NCBI GenBank assembly: GCA_035570275.1
Contig: DATMNI010000370.1
Span: 1-10,394, forward strand
Direction: 5' to 3'
DNA length: 10,394 nucleotides
From: DATMNI01 sp035570275
Lineage (GTDB): Bacteria > Acidobacteriota > Terriglobia > Bryobacterales > Bryobacteraceae
Of the stretch, positions 1 to 7,176 are shown piece after piece. The position numbers and the translations under genes were made by a program. The notes beneath the pieces are model-generated. The model had not been told where the DNA came from, did not search any database, and saw nothing but the letters and a program-made list of their open reading frames with translations. How positions within the stretch are numbered: position 1 is the stretch's first letter; every line of letters begins with the position of its first letter.

Positions 1-5
1 TTGGC

Positions 6-2720
6 TTATCGAACGCCTTCGAGCAGCATGATGTCTCCGATTTCGGCGTCTATGGAGGTGTAGAGGAGGGTGGATTCGTCGGGGGACACGGCCAGGCCGC
101 GGCGTTTTGTGGTTGGGGAGCCTGGGACGGTGGAGAGCTGGGTTGTGCGGTGTGTTTTGAAGTCCAGGAGGCGGAGTTGAGGTGGGGAGCCGGCTTCCAC
201 GAAATAGATGCCGGTTTGGCCAAGGGCCCAGTTGCGGTAGATGGCGTGTTCCGTGCCCGGAACCAGAGTGTCTTCGCCGGTTTCGAGGTTGAGGCGGCGG
301 ACGCCGCCCTTCGTCACTTCACCCATGTAGTAGATCGACTGTCCGTCGCTGGAGACGCGTGGGTCCATCCTGGTCCCTATCTTGGCGACCATGACGGGCG
401 TTCCGCCGTTCCATGGGATCTTCCAGAAGCTGATCCGCCCTTTCGAAAAATAGATCCAGTTGCCGTCGCGGGACCATGCCGGCGCCAGGGCGGGGTCGCG
501 ATCGTCCGTAATGCGGCGAGGGGCGCTGCCTCCGGCTGCCGACGTGACGTAGACATTCGCAAAGTGCGTGTCGTCGGTGAGCGCGGTGAACGCAATCCAG
601 TTCCCATCCGGAGACCACTGTGCGTTGCCGACGAAGCCGCCGAGCGAGGTGAACTGCCGCGCGGCCGTGCCGTCTTTGGCGGCGACGTATAGCTCCGAAT
701 GACCCGTGCGCGTGGACGTGAACACGACCTGATTTCCGTCGGGCGAGTAGTCGGCGTTGGTATCTTCGGCGCTCGAAGCAATGAGTTTTCCGGCTGTCCG
801 TGCGCCCGGCGCGATTCTCCAGATGTTCATGTCGGAGTACGATTTGGTGAAGGCGAAGCGTTTCCCCTGGCGGTCGGCGGTCAGATCCGGAAAGGCTCCA
901 TCGGCGATGCGTGTGGCGGCTCCCAGGCGGTCCCGGCGCAAGGGAACCCGCCAAAGGCCGGACTCTCCGGCGTACAACAGGCTGTTGCGGTCCGATGCCA
1001 AGGCCATGCCGTCGATTGGATCTACCGGTTCCAGACATTGGGTCGGCTTTCCGGAGACCGCCAGGCAAACCGCGCACTTCCTTCCAGCCTCATACCGAAC
1101 GAGTGCCAGGTGTTCGCCGTCGATGGGAAGCGGCTGGCTGTCGGTATGGGAGGGCCCGGGCGAAGTCAGGCGCTGGTCTTCACCGGTATTGAGAAAGCGG
1201 CGGTACAGGCCATATCCTTCCTTGCTGTTGCCGTTCCGGTAGATCAGGGACTTGCCGTCCGGCCACCATGCAATGGGGTGGGTGAGCAGCAGGATGAACG
1301 GAGCGGTGCGCGTCAGTTCGTGCTCGGGTCCGCCGGCAGCCGGCACGGTCAGGATGAGGGGCTCCTCGGTGCCTGGAGTTTTGCGCAAGAAGGCGATCTG
1401 GCTGCCGTCGGGAGACCAAACCGGATTGAAGTCTTCCTCCTGACTGGTGGTTAAACGGCGGGGGACGTCGTCCCTGGTGGACTTCACATAAATGTCCCAA
1501 TTGTTCTGCTGGGGTCCGTTCCAGGAGAAGGCGATCTGATTGCCATCCGGCGAGAATGTGGGGTTCCGCTCCAGTCCTTCGAACGATGTCAAGGGAAGGA
1601 CGCGCGGCGATACGTGCGCCGCGGCGCTATCCCTCCACCACCACCGGGCGCCGGCCGCGGAGATGAGGAGCGCCGCCAGAACCGGGACCGCCCAGCGCCG
1701 CCATGGGCTGGCCGCCGATTCGCGGCTGATGGAGGCCAGGCGGCCGGCGACGGCAGCGGCCGTGGGCCGGCTTTCCGGCGTCCTGGACAACATTTCCCGC
1801 AAGAGCGACCGCAAGGGCTCGCGGACCGCGGAGTGACCGCTGGCCAGCACCTGGGAGTCCGCCGCCTGGATGGCCCGGGTGGTCAAGGCAGCCGTGTCTT
1901 TCAGGAAGGGATGGCGGCCGATGACAAGTTCCGTGAGCACTACGCCCAGGGCGAAAATGTCACTCGCACCCGTCAGGGGCTTGCCCCCGATCTGCTCGGG
2001 GGACATATAGCCGAGAGTGCCGATGGGGATTCCAGCCAGGATATCTTCACTGCCGACGTGGATTGCGACGCCGAAATCAAGGAGCTTGACGTAGCCGTCG
2101 GGCCGGATGATGATGTTTTCCGGCTTAAGATCGCGATGCACCACGCCGGCCGCATGCGCCACGGCCAGCGCGGCGGCAATCTGACTGCCCCACTTCGCCG
2201 CCTGCGCCACGGGCTGGGGCTTGCCGCACATCGTCCGCAGGGCCACGCCGTCGACCAGTTCCATCACGATCGCCAGCGAATCGTCGGTGCGGATTACCTC
2301 GTGGACGGTGACGATGCCGGGGTGATTCAACGCCGAAGCGGCCCGGGCCTCCCTGACCAATTGATCCACCAGTCCCGCACTGCCGATGTCGCCAGGCGAG
2401 AGGAACTTCATGGCGACGGTCCGATTCAATTCGGTGTCGAGGGCGGAGTACACCTCGCCCATGCCGCCGCGGCCCAGGAGGTCTTGGATGACGAAGCGCC
2501 CGAAGGTCTGGCCGGGCTGGGGACGTGGAGGCGCCTGCGCGTCCTGGTCCGGTTCGCTTTCGAGCAGTTCGACAACCAGGCGCAGGACTTCCGGATCCCT
2601 GGCGGTCCGCTGCGAGAATGTCAAGCGCTCGCCGGCCGGAAGCTCCATGGCGCGCTCAAAGACTTCATAGGCGCGCTTCCAGCTTTGGTCATCGGGTTGA
2701 TTCGTGACCTCGGTCTGCAC
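6..2720 (-). CDS. Transmembrane Ser/Thr protein kinase with periplasmic TolB/PD40 beta-propeller
   Basis: Complete 904-residue Hanks-type kinase that should phosphorylate Ser/Thr on protein substrates. A short N-terminal helical segment (about 12-56, 'SWKRAYEVFERAMELP' style) is typical of Acidobacteria kinases. The kinase domain (about 74-330) has every key motif: glycine loop GRGGMGEVY at 83-91, Lys105 in VAMK, helix-C Glu124, HRDLKPEN at 195-202, DFG at 215-217, and GTLGYMSPEQ at 234-243. A membrane segment lies at about 343-360, flanked by Arg/Trp. The rest (about 375-904) is propeller, with repeated SPDGxxIAF-type PD40 strands at about 386, 432, 484, 656, 700, 747, 787 and 876, expected outside the membrane. 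The start is GTG (2718-2720) with an AAAGGT ribosome site 10 bases upstream; no in-frame ATG lies nearby upstream. It diverges from the ECF sigma gene. Activity looks intact; the substrate and ligand are unknown. Confidence 0.93.
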   Translation of the reverse strand: MQTEVTNQPDDQSWKRAYEVFERAMELPAGERLTFSQRTARDPEVLRLVVELLESEPDQDAQAPPRPQPGQTFGRFVIQDLLGRGGMGEVYSALDTELNRTVAMKFLSPGDIGSAGLVDQLVREARAASALNHPGIVTVHEVIRTDDSLAIVMELVDGVALRTMCGKPQPVAQAAKWGSQIAAALAVAHAAGVVHRDLKPENIIIRPDGYVKLLDFGVAIHVGSEDILAGIPIGTLGYMSPEQIGGKPLTGASDIFALGVVLTELVIGRHPFLKDTAALTTRAIQAADSQVLASGHSAVREPLRSLLREMLSRTPESRPTAAAVAGRLASISRESAASPWRRWAVPVLAALLISAAGARWWWRDSAAAHVSPRVLPLTSFEGLERNPTFSPDGNQIAFSWNGPQQNNWDIYVKSTRDDVPRRLTTSQEEDFNPVWSPDGSQIAFLRKTPGTEEPLILTVPAAGGPEHELTRTAPFILLLTHPIAWWPDGKSLIYRNGNSKEGYGLYRRFLNTGEDQRLTSPGPSHTDSQPLPIDGEHLALVRYEAGRKCAVCLAVSGKPTQCLEPVDPIDGMALASDRNSLLYAGESGLWRVPLRRDRLGAATRIADGAFPDLTADRQGKRFAFTKSYSDMNIWRIAPGARTAGKLIASSAEDTNADYSPDGNQVVFTSTRTGHSELYVAAKDGTAARQFTSLGGFVGNAQWSPDGNWIAFTALTDDTHFANVYVTSAAGGSAPRRITDDRDPALAPAWSRDGNWIYFSKGRISFWKIPWNGGTPVMVAKIGTRMDPRVSSDGQSIYYMGEVTKGGVRRLNLETGEDTLVPGTEHAIYRNWALGQTGIYFVEAGSPPQLRLLDFKTHRTTQLSTVPGSPTTKRRGLAVSPDESTLLYTSIDAEIGDIMLLEGVR

Positions 2721-2730
2721 TTCAGCTTGT

Positions 2731-2736
2731 ACCTTT
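2731..2736 (-). promoter_or_regulatory. Ribosome binding site of the kinase gene
   Basis: Read on the minus strand this is AAAGGT, followed by 10 bases and the GTG start at 2720. It supports GTG as the true start, since no ATG lies in frame just upstream. It partly overlaps the 11-bp palindrome at 2735-2745, so a protein bound there could also block translation initiation or transcription. Confidence 0.5.
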
Positions 2737-2745
2737 GTGACACAA
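2735..2745. promoter_or_regulatory. Operator-like palindrome TTGTG-A-CACAA in the divergent promoter region
   Basis: A perfect 5-bp inverted repeat around a single central base lies in the 71-bp gap between the divergent kinase and sigma genes. It is the only clear symmetric site in that gap. A regulator bound here could control both genes. No convincing -35/-10 pair could be assigned with confidence in either direction, so the link to a promoter is inferred from position alone. An 11-bp palindrome can arise by chance. Confidence 0.3.
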
Positions 2746-2791
2746 TAACATACGGCTAATCGCGGTTACTCCGGCCGCGCCCCATGCGAAC

Positions 2792-3385
2792 ATGAGCATT
2801 GGTGTTGAAGGGCACGAAAGAGACGATCTGAAGCGGATCGCGGAGCTGATGCAAGGTCTCCGCCGCGGGAGCAAAGAGGCTGCCGGCCAGTTGGTAGCCG
2901 CTTTCTATCCTGAGCTGCGGCGTATGGCGGCGCGGCGAATGCGAAGCGAGCGCACGCCGCACACCTGGCAACCTACCGTTCTGGTGAATGAACTGTATCT
3001 AGAGCTGGTGAAGATCCGGGAACTGGGCTCGGATGAGAGCCGGTCCGACCGGGCTGCCTTTTTAGGTCTTGCGGCGCATATCATGCGACGCCTGCTGATC
3101 CACCATGCGCGTCCGCTGGCCAGGCAGGCGGACAGGATTCCACTGCCGGAGGAACTGCATCTGGAGACCGGCGGCCCGGCGGAAATGGCGGAGATCGAAG
3201 CGCTTCTGACGCGGCTGGAAGGTATCGATCCCCAACTGCGGACGATTGTCGAGATGCGTGTGTTTGATGGCTTCTCGATTCCGGACATCGCTTCGCAGTT
3301 GAACGTCGCGGCGAGGACGGTTGACCGGCGCTGGTCGTTTGCCCGAAAGTGGCTGGAGCACCAGATGGCGCCGGCGCGGCCGTAG
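2792..3385 (+). CDS. ECF-type RNA polymerase sigma factor (Sigma70_ECF / Sig-70_X6-like)
   Basis: Complete 197-residue sigma factor that should direct RNA polymerase to a dedicated promoter set. The sigma-2 region spans about 20-108: 'FYPELRRMAARRM' at 38-50, then HTWQPTVLVNELYLEL at 57-72, then AAHIMRRLLIHHAR at 94-107. This order matches the Acidobacteria/Planctomycetes family in which an HTLQxTALVxExYLRL block is followed by an MRRxLxxxAR block. The sigma-4 region spans about 134-192, with the helix-turn-helix SIPDIASQLNVAARTVDRRW at 162-181. The ATG at 2792 gives the usual length for the family. The stop is TAG at 3383-3385. No anti-sigma gene is adjacent; the divergent neighbour is a membrane Ser/Thr kinase, the arrangement known for phosphorylation-controlled ECF factors. 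Target genes are unknown, but the downstream secreted-protein gene is the nearest candidate. Confidence 0.92.
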   Translation: MSIGVEGHERDDLKRIAELMQGLRRGSKEAAGQLVAAFYPELRRMAARRMRSERTPHTWQPTVLVNELYLELVKIRELGSDESRSDRAAFLGLAAHIMRRLLIHHARPLARQADRIPLPEELHLETGGPAEMAEIEALLTRLEGIDPQLRTIVEMRVFDGFSIPDIASQLNVAARTVDRRWSFARKWLEHQMAPARP

Positions 3386-3457
3386 ACTCCCAGGATCCAA
3401 AAGAGTTTGCCGGGTTGTGGCGTGATTTGGTCCGCCACTCTCCCTTTCCTACAACAG

Positions 3458-3496
3458 ATGGGCGATCTGCCCCAATTCGAAAGGAAAGCGAGATGA
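3458..3496 (+). CDS. Possible 12-codon leader ORF overlapping the start of the large secreted protein
   Basis: ATG at 3458 opens a 12-residue reading frame (MGDLPQFERKAR). Its TGA (3494-3496) overlaps the ATG (3493-3495) of the next gene in an ATGA junction. No strong ribosome site lies in front of it, and no homolog is recognised. It is in the sigma factor's frame, downstream of the sigma stop. It could couple translation or be accidental; chance is quite likely at this length. Confidence 0.15.
   Translation: MGDLPQFERKAR
3481..3488 (+). promoter_or_regulatory. Ribosome binding site deciding the start of the large secreted protein
   Basis: AAGGAAAG lies 4-11 bases ahead of the ATG at 3493. 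It decides the start: the reading frame is open back to an ATG at 3349 inside the sigma gene, but that ATG has no comparable site and would place 48 non-signal-like residues before a clear signal sequence. Confidence 0.75.
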
Positions 3497-6400
3497 AAAA
3501 GGTAAACCAGATGTTGACGGTCACGGGACTGCGGCGATCGGTGATCCATAAGCCGCTCGCAGTGCTGATGGCCATTCTCTTCATGCCAGCAGTTTCCTGG
3601 ATACAAAGCTCCGGCAGCAGGCAACCACCGCCATTTCAGGCCCAGGCGCAGATAGTCGTGCAAGGCTGCGCTTCGACCACCAACAGCATCATTCAGAACT
3701 ACTGCCTCAACGGCGCCATCTATTTCAACGATCTTACGCAACTGGAGAGCGAGGCCGTGACGGCATACCTCGCCGTTCACAGTCTGCCCACCACGGATGC
3801 GCACCTTGTCTACGACACCGGGCGGGAGGACCTGCGCAATGACATTCGCGGCTCCATGATGAACATCCTTGCGGCGATCGTTCTGAAGCCGGCCAGCCAG
3901 CGCAGCACCCACGAACAGGCGCTGTACACCTGGCTGCAGACACTGGTGCAGCAGAACGAGATCACCGAGTATACGACGGCTTTGAGCAACTTCAACAGCC
4001 TGATAGCGGATCCGTGCCACTTCACACTGGATCCGGATCTGGCGCAGCAGTACAAGCTGGCGTACGACGGGACGCCTTTCTGCTACAACTCGCAGTCGTC
4101 GATATTCTCGCCGATGTTACCGGCGTCAAGCTACTTCGTGGCTTATGGAATGAAGCAGTCGTACCAGGCGCCGGCGAGTCAGTATGGTTATTTTGGGGGC
4201 CTTGTGGCAGGAACCGGCGTCGGCCAGCATGATGTGCTCTCGAGCCTGGCGATCCTCGGCGGCAGCGTGTCCATCGTGTACCTGATCCCGGTGATCCAGA
4301 CGGTGATTCAGTGGGCTTATCTGGCCTACGCGATCTCTCTCACCACAGCCGAGACGCTGCAGTCGCTGGATATTCTGGTTGCGCTGGCGCCCGTAGTGGG
4401 CGTCATTGGGACCGGCGCTGCCTACCTGGGCCCGCTCGGTATCATTCTCGATTGCATCATTGCCGGCGTTGTGGCGGGCTTTGAGATCTACAACAATCAG
4501 CAGGTCCAGAACGATATCAACAATCTGAAGGCGACACTCGCACAGGTGAAAGCCACACCGCCGGATCTTACCGCCTTTCTGAAGGACACGATTGGGATGA
4601 CCAAACTGCGGATGACGCTGGTGGCGCAGACCCTTCCCGATAAGCCGAGCAACGCCGCCCTGCCGGCTCATGGCAGCAGCGACCTGAACTTCGCGATCGC
4701 GCCCGCGAGCGCCGGCGCGCCGACCCTGACCAGTACGCTCGCCTATCAGGACTGGCAAGGAAACTCCTGGAACGCCCAGACATCCGGCGGCTGGCTGGTG
4801 GAGACCTGCACCAGCGCCGCCACGAACCCGTGCCCGCAGACCGACAGTCTGACCGCCAGCATCCATTATGTCGACTGGAACGGCGTTGACTGGATCGGTT
4901 CGCGCGCCGGCGATAAGTTTGTCAGCACCAAGGCCAGCCCGGCGACGACGGACACTCTGTGCGCGCCCGACTCCACGGGTGTCAGCCCCGGGACGAACTT
5001 CAGCACCTGTTCCACCTATATCTCCCGCAGCCTGCCGCTTACCGATGCCAAGGGGAACCACGCGAGTGTATCGTTGTCGACGCTGTCGGCTCCCGTGTTC
5101 ACCAGCCCCACGGCGCTTTCCTTCGGGCCCGGTGTTCCTTCTACACAAACCATCACCGCGACTGGCAATCCGGCGCCCAACATCTGCGTGGTAAGCAGCT
5201 CACTGCCGGGTAACTTCAGCTTCCCCGGCGGCAATTGCGGAAACGGTTCGTTGCCGCTGGCATTCAACGGCGATGTGAGCGCACCGCTGGGGGTGTATAG
5301 CCTGACGCTCTCGGCGCAGAACACGGCTGGCACGGTGCAGTCAATTCTTACGGTGAACGTGGCCACGCAACTGGCGATCATTTCGGCGAGCACGATGAAT
5401 GTGACGTCCGGCGTTCCGGCAAACTTCAAGGTGGTAGCAACCGGCGTTCCGGCGCCGAAACTGTCGATGGATTCGAGCTTCTTCCTCGGCGGCTTGACCT
5501 TCAATGATAACGGCGATGGCACCGGGACGATCGGCGGCGTCTACAGCGCGAACGTCACTCTCTCGTGCCAGCACATTGTTCCTCCGGGGCCGTGCGGAAT
5601 CATTGCCACTAACTCGCAAGGCACGGTGGAACAGCAATTCAGCCTGAACGTTTCGTTCCCACCGCCCGCGGTGATCTCCGGATGCACGTTCAACATCGAC
5701 GTCTTTGACTGTCCCGGAACCACCTTCTATGCGGGCACGCCGAACCAGATCCTGCTGACGACCTCAGGCGCCACGACACCGGTGACCAGTTGGAGTCTGG
5801 CTGGAACTGGCGGGATCAATCCGAGCCCGCTGCCACCGTGGTTGACCCTGCATGATAACGGCAACGGAACCGCAACTCTCAGTGGGACGCCTCCGGGTGG
5901 GACGGCGGGAACATTCCTGGTCCAGATCAGTGTGACCACCGCTTTTGCCGGCGTCAACCAGATCCACTACTATCCGGTGACGGTCTCGAACACACCGGTG
6001 TTCACCAGCGCGAGCCTGGCATCCCTTACGGCCGGTAGCGCCGCCTCGCTCTCCATTTCCGCCAACATGGGCACAGTCAGCCTGACCGGCACGCTGCCCA
6101 CGGGCCTCACGTTCACGGCCGGCAATCCGGCCACCATTGGCGGAACGCCGGCAGCCGGCACGGGCGGCCAGTACACGCTGACGCTGACTGACGACGCAGG
6201 AGCGGCGGGCACGGCGACGCAGCGCCTGATTCTGAACGTGAACGACGCTCCCAAGATCACGAGCCAGAACACGGCGACGATGTTTGTGGGAACGCCGGGT
6301 ATGTTTGCGGTGACGACGACTGGGTTCCCCAGCATCTCCACGCACGCGCTTCCGGCGAATCCGCTGCCGCCAACCGATCCCTCGCAGGGGAACGGGATGT

Positions 6401-7122
6401 ACTTTGCGGCGACGGGATTGCCGCTGAGTCTGCGGGCCAGCAACCTCGACTCGGCAGGATTCGGGGGCGGAACGCTGACCATTCAGGGGACGCCAACGGC
6501 CGGCGATGTGGGAATGCACGCGGTACAGATCACCGCGCAAAACGGCGTTGGACAGCCGGCGACGCAGGCGCTGATGCTCAACATTGTGCAGATCACGGGT
6601 GCTGCTCCGGCTTCCGGCACGCAGTGCAACGGCAACTACAGCGGCACGTTCACGGGCAGCATCTCGATTTCGGCGGGTCAAAACTGCGCTTTCTTTGGCG
6701 GCGGCGTGACCGCGAACATCGAGATGACGGGCGGCAGCCTGGCGCTCCTTAACGCTACGGTTGGCGGAAATCTCGCGATCCTGGGGGGATCCGCTTTCTC
6801 GATCGGCCTGGGAACCACGATCAACGGAAACCTGGCGATCAGCAATGTGGGTTCGGGATCGACGGCGAGCCAGATTTGCGAGGCGAAGGTGACGGGCAAC
6901 CTGGAGGTTTCGAACAACGCGATTCCGATCGCTATCGGCTCACCGCAGACCTTCTGCTTCGGCAACACGCTAGGCAAGAACGTAGACATTCAGGGTAACA
7001 CCGGGGCTGTGAGTCTTTATAACAACAGCATCGGAAAGAACCTGGGCTGCTCAGGCAATGTGTCGATCAAGGGTGGAGCCAATACCGCGCAGAAGAAGGA
7101 GGGCCAGTGCGCGGCGTTCTAA
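3493..7122 (+). CDS. Large secreted multidomain protein: hydrophobic helical region, Ig-like repeats, C-terminal beta-solenoid-like domain
   Basis: A 1209-residue protein of unknown function. Residues 1 to about 52 form a signal sequence: basic start, hydrophobic core 21-36, and a possible cut near QAQA|Q at 49-53. Residues 55-245 are a Cys-containing, mostly helical region I do not recognise. Two long hydrophobic segments follow (about 248-284 and 293-333), rich in Gly/Ala/Ile/Val, then a helical stretch 334-380. Two YxDWxGxxW modules start at 418 and 459. About five Ig-like domains lie at roughly 533-625, 626-720, 722-832, 835-917 and 919-1032; some carry the LPxxLTF...GTP...G.Y.LT pattern of He_PIG domains. 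Residues 1043-1209 repeat x(V/I)xGN strands. Cysteines tend to come in close pairs (439/447, 490/506, 565/582, 692/701, 731/740), fitting disulfides outside the cytoplasm. Sigma-gene proximity suggests co-transcription. An adhesin, matrix protein or membrane-active protein are all possible. Confidence 0.85.
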   Translation: MKKVNQMLTVTGLRRSVIHKPLAVLMAILFMPAVSWIQSSGSRQPPPFQAQAQIVVQGCASTTNSIIQNYCLNGAIYFNDLTQLESEAVTAYLAVHSLPTTDAHLVYDTGREDLRNDIRGSMMNILAAIVLKPASQRSTHEQALYTWLQTLVQQNEITEYTTALSNFNSLIADPCHFTLDPDLAQQYKLAYDGTPFCYNSQSSIFSPMLPASSYFVAYGMKQSYQAPASQYGYFGGLVAGTGVGQHDVLSSLAILGGSVSIVYLIPVIQTVIQWAYLAYAISLTTAETLQSLDILVALAPVVGVIGTGAAYLGPLGIILDCIIAGVVAGFEIYNNQQVQNDINNLKATLAQVKATPPDLTAFLKDTIGMTKLRMTLVAQTLPDKPSNAALPAHGSSDLNFAIAPASAGAPTLTSTLAYQDWQGNSWNAQTSGGWLVETCTSAATNPCPQTDSLTASIHYVDWNGVDWIGSRAGDKFVSTKASPATTDTLCAPDSTGVSPGTNFSTCSTYISRSLPLTDAKGNHASVSLSTLSAPVFTSPTALSFGPGVPSTQTITATGNPAPNICVVSSSLPGNFSFPGGNCGNGSLPLAFNGDVSAPLGVYSLTLSAQNTAGTVQSILTVNVATQLAIISASTMNVTSGVPANFKVVATGVPAPKLSMDSSFFLGGLTFNDNGDGTGTIGGVYSANVTLSCQHIVPPGPCGIIATNSQGTVEQQFSLNVSFPPPAVISGCTFNIDVFDCPGTTFYAGTPNQILLTTSGATTPVTSWSLAGTGGINPSPLPPWLTLHDNGNGTATLSGTPPGGTAGTFLVQISVTTAFAGVNQIHYYPVTVSNTPVFTSASLASLTAGSAASLSISANMGTVSLTGTLPTGLTFTAGNPATIGGTPAAGTGGQYTLTLTDDAGAAGTATQRLILNVNDAPKITSQNTATMFVGTPGMFAVTTTGFPSISTHALPANPLPPTDPSQGNGMYFAATGLPLSLRASNLDSAGFGGGTLTIQGTPTAGDVGMHAVQITAQNGVGQPATQALMLNIVQITGAAPASGTQCNGNYSGTFTGSISISAGQNCAFFGGGVTANIEMTGGSLALLNATVGGNLAILGGSAFSIGLGTTINGNLAISNVGSGSTASQICEAKVTGNLEVSNNAIPIAIGSPQTFCFGNTLGKNVDIQGNTGAVSLYNNSIGKNLGCSGNVSIKGGANTAQKKEGQCAAF
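4744..4893 (+). repeat. Duplicated YxDWxGxxW module within the large secreted protein
   Basis: Residues 418-426 read YQDWQGNSW and residues 459-467 read YVDWNGVDW, 41 residues apart. Each is followed by a Gly-rich turn and a W/F-V strand (GGWLVET at 432-438 and GDKFVST at 473-479), and then by a close cysteine pair. The two copies look like tandem small beta modules with exposed aromatics between the hydrophobic region and the Ig-like array. I do not know a named family for them. Confidence 0.6.
5089..6591 (+). repeat. Array of about five Ig-like (He_PIG-type) domains
   Basis: This part of the large secreted protein encodes successive domains of about 80-115 residues. Most open with a P-x-(I/F)-(T/I)-S stretch and close with a (L/V)xVNV-type strand. 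Domains three to five show the putative-Ig hallmark LP-x-x-L followed by GTP and a final strand. The copies are diverged at DNA level, so this is an old array, not a recent expansion. Such arrays usually act as spacers or adhesive stalks in surface proteins. Confidence 0.7.
6619..7119 (+). repeat. C-terminal x(V/I)xGN solenoid-like repeat domain
   Basis: Residues 1043-1209 of the large protein contain repeated strand-turn units: VTANIEMTGG (1072), VGGNLAILGG (1090), INGNLAISNV (1110), VTGNLEVSNN (1133), LGKNVDIQGN (1160) and IGKNLGCSGN (1180). The domain ends in a Lys-rich EGQC tail. Six cysteines (1045, 1065, 1129, 1155, 1186, 1206) could form three disulfides. The pattern suggests a right-handed beta-helix reminiscent of bactofilin-like repeats and of secreted actinobacterial proteins ending in GNLQCxGN...GxC. 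The resemblance is from memory of the motif, not from a search. Confidence 0.65.
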
Positions 7123-7143
7123 CTGACTAGAGTGGAGTCTGAC

Positions 7144-7176
7144 GCGGGAGGCGCGCCGCCGCAGTGCGCCTCCCGC
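7144..7176 (+). terminator. Strong GC hairpin after the large secreted-protein gene, probable terminator
   Basis: The arms GCGGGAGGCGC (7144-7154) and GCGCCTCCCGC (7166-7176) are perfectly complementary over 11 bp with an 11-base loop, followed by TTT. It begins 22 bases after the stop codon. The T tract is short, so termination may be imperfect or need Rho. The position and stem strength favour a terminator for the upstream gene. Confidence 0.6.

Noticed and set aside
1614..2759. Long plus-strand open frame of 381 codons opposite the kinase gene
   Set aside because: It is antisense to well-conserved kinase motifs, shows no recognisable domain, and is the usual by-product of high GC in the third codon position.
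2736..2791. Sigma-70-type -35/-10 promoter for the sigma gene
   Set aside because: TTGTGA near 2735 and TAAT near 2757 are wrongly spaced and weak, so no promoter is called.
3349..3492. Upstream extension of the large secreted protein to an ATG inside the sigma gene
   Set aside because: The ATG at 3349 lacks a ribosome site and would bury the signal sequence behind 48 residues. The ATG at 3493 has AAGGAAAG in front and directly starts a signal peptide.
2905..4020. Long minus-strand open frame of 371 codons opposite the sigma gene and the start of the secreted protein
   Set aside because: It crosses two real genes on the opposite strand and has low-complexity Arg/Ser-rich content and no domain.
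4126..5148. Minus-strand open frame of 340 codons opposite the large secreted protein
   Set aside because: It is a shadow frame in GC-rich coding DNA: Arg/Gly/Ala-rich, with no recognisable fold or signal.
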